Source: Streptococcus pseudopneumoniae (GTDB lineage Bacteria > Bacillota > Bacilli > Lactobacillales > Streptococcaceae). From it: DNA of 64,000 nt. Where the stretch lies: positions 1 to 64,000 of the forward strand of contig NZ_JUQX01000066.1 in the NCBI RefSeq assembly GCF_001074565.1, given 5' to 3'. This document shows positions 56,403-64,000 of this stretch, one piece after another (position 1 is the stretch's first letter; each line of letters begins with the position of its first letter). Below the pieces are notes generated by a model that made no database searches, was not told the DNA's origin, and was given only the letters and a program-made list of their open reading frames with translations. Position numbers and translations under genes: made by a program.

Positions 56403-57740
56403 CTATTGTTTTCGGAAGTATGATAACCTTTTACTATCAGGGTAACATTGATATCTAGATGTATTTTCTTTACCCGTTTTACTCATTCTTTTTTTAATGG
56501 TATAAGCAGAAACTTCTTCTAAAGAAATAAATTTTTCATAATCTTCTCTCCAGTTGCCAAAAAATAGATCCCTCAAAGAATCTTCATAATTCAAAACAAT
56601 TATCCTACTCATCGTTTCAGCCCCAGTAAGAGTCCAATACATTCCTCTTTTTTTCATTCTATAAGTGACCTTACGATGCTGACTCTCCATTATCCCGATT
56701 CCTGCATGACTGAATCCTCTTTGTTCGGCTGGTTTAGTGTATTGGAAATTTCTCAATATTTTACTCTTGAACCTCTCAAATGACTCTTGTTCTTCTTCTG
56801 TTTCGATATAACTTTCAGTCGTATCAAGAACAGTTCTCATCAACTGCTTATCATGTTGCTTGATCGCCTGGAAAGCTCTATCTAATAGTTCTTCAGAGTA
56901 AAATTTTAGATAATTCTTCAACTCCTTATTTACATGGTACTCATCCCAAAAATGTTCATGCCGTTTAATTCGCAAAACCTTCGCAATTTCTTTGAAAACA
57001 TAGGGTGTATATCCATGACCTCCATCAGAGTTCGTAATCAATAAAGTCTGATCCGTAACTTCGTAATTATTGAATAGATAATCAATAACCTGCTCCCTCA
57101 CTAAGCGATTGTCAAGACCAATAAATTCCTTTTTGTCCTGGAGTTCAAATCGATTGCTGCCAACTTTTTGGCTTCCTGTATGGACTACAAAATGGGATAA
57201 ATCGTAATGCTTATTATCCTTCTGTGTGTCACGTGCTTTAACCATTACACCATCACCCTCAATATAAATAACCTGGGCTTTTCTTTTGCTAACTTCTTTA
57301 CCCTCTTCGTAATAGCGATAGCCTTCCCTTTCCTCCAATAACTTCTCACAAATTTTTACAGCTTTTACTACAATTGGCTTTGTGATCGAAATGTGATAAG
57401 TCAATTGGATCACCTGAGTTACTTTATCATATGGCATTAAAGTAGATAATTTAGCCACCTGATACATAAATTCCCATGAGAAGCGGACGTTCTTCTGAAG
57501 CCCTAACTTCTCATCTACTGGAATGACCCAATGATCTCCCTTTTTCCAACGTCTTCTTCTGAAAGTAAACTCTCCAAATGTAAAAGCGACGGTTCGCTCC
57601 ATTGAATGAATACAGGTATAGCCCTTTGCTTTCATAACTGGAATCATCTCCTCATCATACCTAGAAACAAAGTTATAAAATTCTTTTGCATTTTGAAACA
57701 GCAATTGATTTTTTAGTTCTCTCTCATCAAAGAAAGCCAT
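56403..57740 (-). mobile_element. ISLre2-type transposase (UPF0236), apparently intact
   Basis: 445 aa, full length. N-terminal EFYNFVSRYDEEMIPVMKAKGY, FTFRRRRWKKGDHWVIPVDEKLGL, then YIEGDGVMVKARD (first acidic residue) and ITNSDGGHGYTP (Asp) typical of the UPF0236/ISLre2 group. CxxH/HxxC-like contacts are not obvious. Short matches ACAAAGG near 56356 and its complement at 57806-57812 could be end repeats, but no target duplication was seen, so the element ends are not fixed. It separates the small RNA and nrdI from the conjugative module. Confidence 0.85.
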
Positions 57741-57817
57741 TCAGAATCCTCCCTTATTAAAATTACGCTTATTTTAATAAATTTTGACCTGAATGTTCAA
57801 ATAATCCTTTGTTCTAA

Positions 57818-57853
57818 CAAAAAAAGAGCCTATCTTTTCAGATAAACTCTTAC
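57818..57853 (-). terminator. Terminator of the conjugation-module transcript
   Basis: AAGAG-TTTATCT / AGATAGG-CTCTT with TTTTTTT on the minus strand, overlapping the stop of the 109-aa gene. Confidence 0.8.
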
Positions 57854-58179
57854 TTGTCATACCAGGGTTTCTCTTTTTTACTAAAATAGGATTTGCTCAT
57901 GTCAATAGTGAATATAGCCATTGGAATCAAAATGATACTCCATAGAATTGTCACAATTCCATCTGCAATAAAGGAAAAATCACCTGTAAAGTGAAGTCCC
58001 AAATACAGTAATAATACAACTGGAAGGAAAGCTGGAGCGAATTTTAAAACGGCCAATCCTAAAACGACTATAAACACCATACTAAGACCAAATGTCTTAT
58101 AGAACATATAGATAGCTATAGCTCCGATAAAAATAAAGAATAGCTGAACAAGTCTTTTAATATCAATGAAAATCATCAT
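57850..58179 (-). CDS. Small membrane protein of the mobile module
   Basis: 109 aa, about three or four hydrophobic segments (VQLFFIFIGAIAIYMFY, MVFIVVLGLAVLKFA, FLPVVLLLYLGLHF, IVTILWSIILIPMAIFTI). It is the last gene in the module transcript, followed by a terminator. Its function is unknown. Confidence 0.7.
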   Translation of the reverse strand: MMIFIDIKRLVQLFFIFIGAIAIYMFYKTFGLSMVFIVVLGLAVLKFAPAFLPVVLLLYLGLHFTGDFSFIADGIVTILWSIILIPMAIFTIDMSKSYFSKKEKPWYDK

Positions 58180-58196
58180 AGATTCCTCCTACTTTA

Positions 58197-58577
58197 TCAG
58201 TAATATTTTAAAATCTCATCTGTTAGGTAAATTCTATTGGGTAGATTGGATCCTTGGCGGACTTCTTCAATTAAACCATGATTCTTTAGCTTCTTTTTCA
58301 AAGAAATCACTTTACTTTTACCTGATTGAAGAGCCTCCATTAGCTCCTCTATAGGGTAACATACAAAAGTATTTCCATTTTCATCATATCCTTTTAATTC
58401 AAAGTCAACTGCAGCTCTTAAACGATTTAATAAAAGCATGTAGAGAAAAATTCCACTACCCTTCAAATCATTGAACTGTGGGTTGTCTATTATTGGACGA
58501 GGAATAAAGAATTGTCCTGAATCTGTTGCTGCTGAAGAAAATTCTGGAATATCTGATAAATTTGATAAGTATTTCAT
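58197..58577 (-). CDS. RepA_N-type replication initiator, short form
   Basis: 126 aa. The layout FFIPRPIIDNPQFNDLKGSGIFLYMLLLNRL ... YDENGNTFVCYPIEELMEALQSGKSKVISLKKKLKNHGLIEEVRQGSNLPNRIYL matches the N-terminal winged-helix domain of RepA_N plasmid initiators. The rest of a normal initiator (usually 300+ aa) is missing. It could be a DNA-binding regulator of transfer or a cut-down initiator. It abuts the 62-aa gene (stop/start share a base). Confidence 0.7.
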   Translation of the reverse strand: MKYLSNLSDIPEFSSAATDSGQFFIPRPIIDNPQFNDLKGSGIFLYMLLLNRLRAAVDFELKGYDENGNTFVCYPIEELMEALQSGKSKVISLKKKLKNHGLIEEVRQGSNLPNRIYLTDEILKYY

Positions 58578-58765
58578 TATTCCTTCTCCATTTCAAGTGA
58601 TTTTTGATCTGAACTGGAAATATTAGACTCTGCCTCGTGCAACTTTCTAAGAAGTTCCTCCTTCTCTCTCTTTTTCTTCATATCACGAACATGCTTTTTC
58701 TCTGGTTGTGGATCTTCATCGTCATTATCATTTTTCTTCTTTATTTCTTTACTAAAATCTATCAT
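58577..58765 (-). CDS. Small charged protein of the partition module
   Basis: 62 aa, almost all charged (Lys/Glu/Asp), coiled-coil-like: EIKKKNDNDDEDPQPEKKHV ... KKKREKEELLRKLHEAES. It sits between the ParA partner gene and the RepA_N-like gene. Its function is unknown. Confidence 0.6.
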   Translation of the reverse strand: MIDFSKEIKKKNDNDDEDPQPEKKHVRDMKKKREKEELLRKLHEAESNISSSDQKSLEMEKE

Positions 58766-58791
58766 AAAAAATCATCCTTTCCGATATCTCA

Positions 58792-59064
58792 TTACTTAAT
58801 TTTTTTCTGCATCTTTTCCCATTCTCTTATAATCATCTTCTCGATATAAGATGAAGCTGATTTCTCACCATGATACTCTACTAAAGCATCTAACATATCA
58901 TATCGAACATTATGATGTAAAGAGAATGGATATCTTTGCTTTTTATTATAGCTCTCAGGAGACTTTCTAGCCTCCTGATTTTGTTTCCTAGACGAAGGAG
59001 TCTTTTCTCTCTTTGGTGTACTTTGGAATGTTTGTTTTACTTGTGCGAATCGATTCTCTGTCAT
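58792..59064 (-). CDS. Putative DNA-binding partner of ParA (RHH-like)
   Basis: 90 aa. A basic, Ser/Pro-rich N-terminal half (KREKTPSSRKQNQEARKSP) and a C-terminal LHHNVRYDMLDALVEYHGEKSASSYIEKMIIREWEKM that fits a ribbon-helix-helix-like domain. It overlaps the parA-like gene by 4 nt, as small centromere-binding partners usually do. Likely binds the palindromic sites near 59909 and 59969. Confidence 0.6.
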   Translation of the reverse strand: MTENRFAQVKQTFQSTPKREKTPSSRKQNQEARKSPESYNKKQRYPFSLHHNVRYDMLDALVEYHGEKSASSYIEKMIIREWEKMQKKIK

Positions 59065-59879
59065 GCTACCTCTCCTTCTAACACACTCAAAATATTTTCA
59101 TATACGTAGTTTATATTATCATAAAACTTTTGATGTGTCTCTTTTTGGTTAGCTGTCATCTCTTCATACTGCTCAAAGACACTCTGACTGATCACAAGAC
59201 TTTTGGCCATGAGCTCTTTCTCCTGGATAGAACCCAGGTAAGCAGGATCTTCTTCCACAACTTCTAAAAACTGCTTACAGGTATCTGTCACATTTTGGCC
59301 AACGTACTTAATTTTATTGCCAATCAGATAAGGTTCCGCTGTGACATAGCTCTTTTTAGAAATGACCTCGATTGCTTCATTCTTGATAAACTCGACAAAT
59401 TTCTTCAGAGACAGCCAAGCCCGAAAACCGTTGAGAGAAGCATCGGATACCGCTAAGACCATATCCGAAACGGCAATAAAATTGGCCGTCACCAAACTTT
59501 CGTCATTATGGGTATCAATCAGGATCACATCAAACTGAGCGGCCAGCTCCTCATAGTGCTCACTAAACCACATAAAGAGTTGCAAGTATTTATTATTTCG
59601 ACTGCCAAGATCCAGCTGCTCATCTGTTAGACGTTCATCTCCGCAGATTAAACTGAGATTTTCAGAAATTTGAACAATCTCATACTCTCCAGTCGTAAAT
59701 ATATCATAGACGGTTTTCTCACATTTTACATCAAATGTTCTTGTCAAATTACATTCCCAAGCTCCATCAATGAGTAGTGTTCTAAGTCCCTTAACACGTG
59801 CCAACCAATCCCCTTCATTAAAGGTATCTGTAGTTTTACCACCGCCACCTTTTCCTAAGTTTGTCGTCTGAATCTTCAT
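59061..59879 (-). CDS. ParA-family partition ATPase (divergent)
   Basis: 272 aa. Deviant Walker A GKGGGGKTT (about 9-17) is present. In place of the usual DADPQ it reads LLIDGAWECNLT, and the Walker B block reads VILIDTHNDESL. The later domain is divergent. Role inferred: segregation or maintenance of the mobile element. It is transcribed from a strong SigA promoter with palindromes nearby. Confidence 0.75.
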   Translation of the reverse strand: MKIQTTNLGKGGGGKTTDTFNEGDWLARVKGLRTLLIDGAWECNLTRTFDVKCEKTVYDIFTTGEYEIVQISENLSLICGDERLTDEQLDLGSRNNKYLQLFMWFSEHYEELAAQFDVILIDTHNDESLVTANFIAVSDMVLAVSDASLNGFRAWLSLKKFVEFIKNEAIEVISKKSYVTAEPYLIGNKIKYVGQNVTDTCKQFLEVVEEDPAYLGSIQEKELMAKSLVISQSVFEQYEEMTANQKETHQKFYDNINYVYENILSVLEGEVA

Positions 59880-59908
59880 GATTCCCTCCTTGGATAATTG
59901 TATATTTT

Positions 59909-59918
59909 GTTATATAAC
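59909..59918. promoter_or_regulatory. Palindromic operator/partition site candidate downstream of the parA promoter
   Basis: GTTATATAAC, within TTGTTATATAACTTTTTATA that is also found at 56366 next to the IS transposase. Confidence 0.5.
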
Positions 59919-59932
59919 TTTTTATATACTTA

Positions 59933-59961
59933 ATTATACCTAAAACTACTTTTCTTGTCAA
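59933..59961 (-). promoter_or_regulatory. Consensus SigA promoter of the parA operon
   Basis: -35 TTGACA (59956-59961), exactly 17-nt spacer, -10 TATAAT (59933-59938): a perfect consensus. Operator palindromes on both sides suggest repression by the partition proteins. Confidence 0.9.
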
Positions 59962-59968
59962 TATAAAA

Positions 59969-59996
59969 GCACAAAAAGTTATATAACTTTTTGTGC
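59969..59996. promoter_or_regulatory. 28-bp perfect palindrome (operator or terminator)
   Basis: Begins GCACAAAAAG and ends CTTTTTGTGC around a GTTATATAAC centre, perfectly symmetrical. It lies a few bases after the stop of the 196-aa gene and just upstream of the parA promoter -35. It may be a terminator, a repressor site or a partition site. Confidence 0.7.
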
Positions 59997-60002
59997 AACT
60001 TT

Positions 60003-60593
60003 TTAGCCATATGTACCACCTATATTTCCACCAACATAGGCTTTTAGTTGGATTTGTTGAACTGTAGTATTGAAATTACCAATGAAATAGCTATTCTCTT
60101 CCCCACCTTTAGTCAGGACAACTAAAAATTGAATAACGTCCTCTGATTCTGTCGGCATCACTTCTAATTGTTTAGGTTGAAAATCATACTGATTCGTTAG
60201 AATAGCCATCGCAAAGGTTTGAACCATCGCATTCTGTGTCATAGATAAATGATTCTCGATTGTTCCCTTGACATTTGGCAGAAAATTCGTCTTTTTTATA
60301 TCTGCTACTGCTTCTTCAAAGGCTTTTAACACTTCTTTTTTGTCTTCTGAGCTTGCCTCTGCATAGGGGCGTTCTAGTTTTAACTTAGCTGTCCGATAAT
60401 TCTTCTCGTCTGCTGTTTCCTCTTTGGAAGACGGCTCGTTTTGAGTGGTTCCTGAAGAACTCACCTGGGCAGCTTCTTCTATTTTAGTTTGTTGAGATGG
60501 CCTGAAACTCGATACAATCCCTATTCCTGCCAAAACCAATAGAATACCTACTACAATCGATACAACCATATTCTCCTTTATCCAATCAATCAT
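60003..60593 (-). CDS. Membrane-anchored protein of the conjugation module
   Basis: 196 aa. An N-terminal membrane helix (about 8-28, MVVSIVVGILLVLAGIGIV) is followed by a Ser/Thr/Glu-rich linker and an external domain (about 70-196, EVLKAFEEAVADIKKTNFLP ... YFIGNFNTTVQQIQLKAYVG). The type IV secretion assembly-factor fold (VirB8/TcpC-like) is possible but not recognisable by motif. It is 14 nt after the hydrolase gene. Confidence 0.6.
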   Translation of the reverse strand: MIDWIKENMVVSIVVGILLVLAGIGIVSSFRPSQQTKIEEAAQVSSSGTTQNEPSSKEETADEKNYRTAKLKLERPYAEASSEDKKEVLKAFEEAVADIKKTNFLPNVKGTIENHLSMTQNAMVQTFAMAILTNQYDFQPKQLEVMPTESEDVIQFLVVLTKGGEENSYFIGNFNTTVQQIQLKAYVGGNIGGTYG

Positions 60594-60607
60594 CTTATAT
60601 ACTCCTT

Positions 60608-61948
60608 TTAATTTGAATTCAATTTAGGTTCCCTATCATCTGGATAGGCAAACGAAATAACTTGGGCTCGCTGTTGTTCTGGAGTCCAAATTCGATAGTC
60701 CCATGTATAAGGGGTCTTAAACGTATCCCAACCACTTAAAGCTGTATTTTGTTCTACAAATAAGATAGATCCGTTTTCAAAGACATGACATACAATTCCT
60801 GTATGACCATAGCCTCCGCCTCCCACCTGTGTAGAAAAGATAGCACCCCTTTTGGGAGTTGACTTAAGTGAATTCCCGAATATTGATGCCCAAGCTGCTG
60901 CCTGATCTTTCCCATTACCTTGAACTGAACCAGAATGACCCCATATATGATTTGCGACACTAATTGTAAGATTCACACATTGTCCAGCTATATCGTCCCT
61001 TCCAGGATTATACCACCCTGTAGACTTAGCATAATCCATGCCTAAACTCTTAGGATCGACAATAAACGGTTTCAAACTATCTGGTAAATCTTCTGGTTTA
61101 TACCCCCACGCAGTCGCATCTGAAGGAACTTTTCCTGTTCCATCGACACTACCACCTGATTCCCCACAATCACTTTTTTCAGCTGAAGAAGAAATAGCAT
61201 TATCTGAAGAACTGGCATCTTGTGTATTCGATACTGCATAAGGTTTCTCACCATGAGCAGCAATGGCTTCCTTATCAAGCCACTGATACTTTGTACCTAA
61301 CTTTTCGTACATATCAGTTAGCTTGCTCTTATAAGTGCCGTCTGTAGCCCATCCACCATCTGCTATGGCAGATAGAGTTGCAATGCCATTTATATTGTTT
61401 ATAGCCCCTTTATAAAGGGTTTGATGAGCCATAAACTCAGCTTTCCCTACAATCCCTGCATCATAGCTAGAAAACCAAGTATAAGCTCCTCCTGTACCGT
61501 CTCCAACGTTTGCTCCAGGTTTTGTTCCTGTTAGGTCAATACTGTCTTCACCATATGTCGCAATAGTGACTGGAAAATCGCTTTTTCTAGAGGTTTTAAC
61601 ACCTCCCATGTTATGAGCCTTCCAGAAGGAAGTTCCATTAGGATTCGTAAAGTTAAAGCCATTCTCTATCATAGTTTGAGTGATGGAAGCTGAAGGTAGA
61701 AAACCTCCTGCTCTCCAAGATAGAATATAGGATTCCTTATGCTTTTTTACAAAATCATCTATGGAGCCATCAGCTGAAGAAACTGTTGAGTCACTAGTTG
61801 AAGATGTTGTGTCTATTGCACCACAATCATGTCCACCATTACTAGCTATAGCGCCCATTATCCCAGCCAACATGGCCATCCCAACATTGATAATTAACAG
61901 TATCGCTACAAAAGGAAGGATAATCTTAGACTTTAATAATTTTTTCAT
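60608..61948 (-). CDS. Cell-wall hydrolase of the conjugation module (glucosaminidase-like + CHAP)
   Basis: 446 aa. An N-terminal membrane segment (about 9-37), glucosaminidase-like region (about 65-230, GGFLPSASITQTMIENGF), Ser-rich linker with Cys, and C-terminal CHAP domain (about 310-430) with Cys (AGQCVNL), His (GYGHTGIV) and downstream Glu/Asn (FVEQN). It likely opens peptidoglycan for the conjugation channel. It is the VirB1-equivalent in Gram-positive transfer systems. Confidence 0.85.
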   Translation of the reverse strand: MKKLLKSKIILPFVAILLIINVGMAMLAGIMGAIASNGGHDCGAIDTTSSTSDSTVSSADGSIDDFVKKHKESYILSWRAGGFLPSASITQTMIENGFNFTNPNGTSFWKAHNMGGVKTSRKSDFPVTIATYGEDSIDLTGTKPGANVGDGTGGAYTWFSSYDAGIVGKAEFMAHQTLYKGAINNINGIATLSAIADGGWATDGTYKSKLTDMYEKLGTKYQWLDKEAIAAHGEKPYAVSNTQDASSSDNAISSSAEKSDCGESGGSVDGTGKVPSDATAWGYKPEDLPDSLKPFIVDPKSLGMDYAKSTGWYNPGRDDIAGQCVNLTISVANHIWGHSGSVQGNGKDQAAAWASIFGNSLKSTPKRGAIFSTQVGGGGYGHTGIVCHVFENGSILFVEQNTALSGWDTFKTPYTWDYRIWTPEQQRAQVISFAYPDDREPKLNSN

Positions 61949-61963
61949 AGATACCTCCCCTAT

Positions 61964-62215
61964 CTACCACAATCCTAATATTGTTCGTAAAATGCCATAA
62001 AAAACTAAAAATACAATAAACCCTAGACCTATTTTCTTGAGACCATTCAAAAATTCCTTATCTCGCTCCTTTTGTGCTTCTAGACGTTTTGGATCTGATT
62101 CTCCCTCTGAAGCAAAATAATCTCTTTCTTGTTTCATACGATATTTACGAATCAAAACATATTCATCAAATTTCTGCTTTGTCCTTGTAATCATTCCTGA
62201 TTTGTTTTTAACCAT
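61964..62215 (-). CDS. Small single-span protein of the conjugation module
   Basis: 83 aa. A charged N-terminal half (KQKFDEYVLIRKYRMKQERDY) and one C-terminal membrane helix (IGLGFIVFLVFYGILRTILG). It lies between the hydrolase gene and the VirB4-like gene. Its function is unknown. Confidence 0.6.
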   Translation of the reverse strand: MVKNKSGMITRTKQKFDEYVLIRKYRMKQERDYFASEGESDPKRLEAQKERDKEFLNGLKKIGLGFIVFLVFYGILRTILGLW

Positions 62216-62234
62216 TTAAATTTAATGTCCTTTC

Positions 62235-64000
62235 TTATTCGATACCACCATAGCGCTCAACTTCTGGAGCTAATAATTGCTGGTTAAATACTAGATTTCC
62301 AACTCCTGCAATATTCATAAACAACTGTCCTTTGGCTAGGCGAGGCAATGTTTCTAATTCAGACTGATTCATTGATCCTGATAAAGCATTGGCTAATAGT
62401 GGAACGCTAGTTTCATCTGTCTGAGCAAAAATTCTATACTGCATCAGACCAAAAATCCTCTGAACCGCAGTTACGTATGGATCCTTATGAGTTCCGATAC
62501 CTGTCTCAAACAGAATACCCCTCAGAGAATTTACGGACAACACAACTCCAGCAAAGTTTTCCCCCATTGTATCAATCATATCTGCCAAGAGATTCACACT
62601 GCTCTCATGCTTAGGATTAATGAGTGTCTGTGCCCCACTAATATTGACAATATAGTGTTGCATATCCATCTCTGTTAAGCTAGGGTTCCTTTTCAGTAGT
62701 TGCTTACAACGTTTACCGTTATTAACAATATCTGCTGAAACAAGAGAAAGAACTGAGAATATTTGAACATTTAACAGATGAGGGGCACTCTTCAATCCAG
62801 AAAAATCAAATGTCACAACTTGCTCTGAAGAGATATCTTGAAATTCGGTTGTCCCCTCGAAAATTTCTGCGTTTGTTGTCAATAATTCATTAAAAGTATT
62901 GTAAATACGTTTAACGGCTTTGTTTTCAGCCATATCCGTGCTATAACTTTGTTCTAGTCGACGTTTATAGGCATCAACAAACAAAATGAAATCTGACAAG
63001 ATAGGATAGTCTTCATTGACAAGATCCGTTGCTTTCAGTTTTTCTGGATTCAACGATGGGTTCCGAGCCCATAAATTTTCTTCAATATAGAATTCATTCA
63101 AGAGAGTTCCAAATGTGATTAAATCATCTCCTGTCACTTCATTATTCAGGAGTTTATAAATACTCTTTAATTTCTCGATATGAAGGTTGTAGGACTTTTT
63201 CTTATCAATTTCAGTTCCTGCTTCATTGGTTACTGTTGGAAAGACCTGGAAGATATTAATTCGGTTAGCTTCACCTGATAAATCAAATATCAATCCATGC
63301 TGCTTCCTTGTCTGATCAAGAAACTGACCAGTAGCATCAAAATTACGAATATAGTGTCCCTTTGCATAAAGACCATCTGTATGTTTCATAAGGAAAGAAC
63401 GTTGTCCCATCTTTGGATTTCCAGATAGAATCATAAACGAACGTGTTCTTTTTTCATCACGTTCTAGGAAGTTGAAATTTACTGCTCCGTTTGTTGGAGT
63501 CCAACCAAGATAAAATCCCTTTTCATCTTCAAGCTTCGTATGATTAAAGAAATATCCCCCAGCTATTGAGTGGGCTGGAGTAGGTATTCCTCTTCTATGA
63601 TTTGGTAAATCAATCTGATACTCAGCTGGAATAAAAGGAGCATGATATTCAAATTCTAATTCTCCTGATAGGATAGTTGATTTGAATTTAGACGTTTTGT
63701 CTTTAACCTCTTCAACTTTCTTAAACAATTCTTCTTTGGTTGATGCGAACACAAAGACACGAATATACATCCCATACATAGCTATATTCCGCTTATCAAT
63801 GTCTCGACTTAACTTATTGAGATTGTCAATTTCATCTAGTTCTTTCCGATTATTTGTTAATTTACTGTTATTAGTAATACGTGTTGATTTTTCTTCAATA
63901 GAGTCCTCTATCTCTTTTTGAAGCTGTCTATTATCTTCTTTATACAGTGACAAGAAGGCACGTGTACCAGGTAATAGCAATAATTCAGAAAGCCAAAAAC
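62235..64000 (-). CDS. VirB4-like conjugation protein with degenerate ATPase motifs (partial)
   Basis: The open frame runs off the right edge (upstream residues FWLSELLLLPGTRAF), so the start is not in the window. The C-terminal ~580 aa look like VirB4/TraE-type conjugation proteins. The nucleotide loop reads LSGNPKMGQRSFLM, with Gln-Arg where Gly-Lys-Ser/Thr is expected, and the equivalent of the Walker B Asp-Glu reads IVNISGAQTLINP. Either an inactive scaffold or a divergent form. It is followed by 83-aa, hydrolase and 196-aa genes. Confidence 0.75.
   Translation of the reverse strand, partial: FWLSELLLLPGTRAFLSLYKEDNRQLQKEIEDSIEEKSTRITNNSKLTNNRKELDEIDNLNKLSRDIDKRNIAMYGMYIRVFVFASTKEELFKKVEEVKDKTSKFKSTILSGELEFEYHAPFIPAEYQIDLPNHRRGIPTPAHSIAGGYFFNHTKLEDEKGFYLGWTPTNGAVNFNFLERDEKRTRSFMILSGNPKMGQRSFLMKHTDGLYAKGHYIRNFDATGQFLDQTRKQHGLIFDLSGEANRINIFQVFPTVTNEAGTEIDKKKSYNLHIEKLKSIYKLLNNEVTGDDLITFGTLLNEFYIEENLWARNPSLNPEKLKATDLVNEDYPILSDFILFVDAYKRRLEQSYSTDMAENKAVKRIYNTFNELLTTNAEIFEGTTEFQDISSEQVVTFDFSGLKSAPHLLNVQIFSVLSLVSADIVNNGKRCKQLLKRNPSLTEMDMQHYIVNISGAQTLINPKHESSVNLLADMIDTMGENFAGVVLSVNSLRGILFETGIGTHKDPYVTAVQRIFGLMQYRIFAQTDETSVPLLANALSGSMNQSELETLPRLAKGQLFMNIAGVGNLVFNQQLLAPEVERYGGIE

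Noticed and set aside
56356-57812. ACAAAGG ends as terminal inverted repeats of the IS
   Set aside because: Only 7 nt match exactly with weak extension, no target duplication was found, and the left copy overlaps a hairpin (ACCTTT/AAAGGT). Element limits left open.

Overview
The window is chromosomal DNA of a mitis-group Streptococcus (S. mitis / S. oralis / S. pneumoniae relatives). The evidence is near-textbook streptococcal S10-spc-alpha ribosomal proteins, a BOX-type intergenic repeat, a SigX competence box, HexA-type mutS, Spx, IreB, and a gene order (folC, cls, ccs4-like, nrdD, nrdG, rpsJ...) that matches what I remember of the pneumococcal chromosome. The right-hand ~8 kb is mobile DNA of different character. 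Species cannot be fixed from the sequence alone.

Layout. (1) 1-14.9 kb: the complete S10-spc-alpha supercluster on the minus strand, rpsJ to rplQ, including secY, adk, infA and rpoA, with a strong promoter before rpsJ, a second before infA and an L17 downstream RNA element at the end. (2) 15-22.6 kb: anaerobic ribonucleotide reductase genes nrdD/nrdG with small companions, a competence-box-driven small gene plus a Ccs4-like membrane protein, and cardiolipin synthase. (3) 22.7-29.2 kb: an accessory block of five tightly packed genes (KAS III, PaaK/F390-type adenylate-forming enzyme, metallo-beta-lactamase-fold hydrolase, 3beta-HSD-like reductase/epimerase, UGT-type glycosyltransferase) that looks like a small unassigned lipid/polyketide-glycoside pathway, followed by an iron-dependent alcohol dehydrogenase with its own promoter and cre-like site. 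(4) 29.4-33.8 kb: lipoproteins, folC, a 330-bp array of tandem hairpin repeats, DUF1292/ruvX/ireB, and spx. (5) 33.9-42 kb: a magnesium and repair region: mgtA preceded by an M-box riboswitch and a candidate Asp/Pro-rich leader peptide, pepP, uvrA, corA. (6) 42-55 kb: TfoX-like, LD-carboxypeptidase, SemiSWEET, tag, ruvA, an XRE membrane regulator, mutL, a LytTR/DUF3021 pair, mutS, argR, argS. An unusual tandem structured repeat follows argS. (7) 55-64 kb: nrdI, a candidate small RNA, an ISLre2-type transposase, then the end of a conjugative/plasmid-like module (RepA_N fragment, ParA and a small partner, membrane proteins, a CHAP/glucosaminidase wall hydrolase, and a VirB4-like protein running off the right edge).

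The most interesting signals are the mgtA leader (riboswitch, then a DDHPEP-containing micro-ORF, then mutually exclusive stems, one hiding the mgtA Shine-Dalgarno), the five-gene biosynthetic operon, the two tandem structured repeat arrays (31.3-31.6 kb and 54.75-55.0 kb), the small RNA candidate near 56.2 kb, and a VirB4-like protein that has lost the canonical ATPase residues. All assignments come from reading the sequence and from recall of families. No search or folding program was run.
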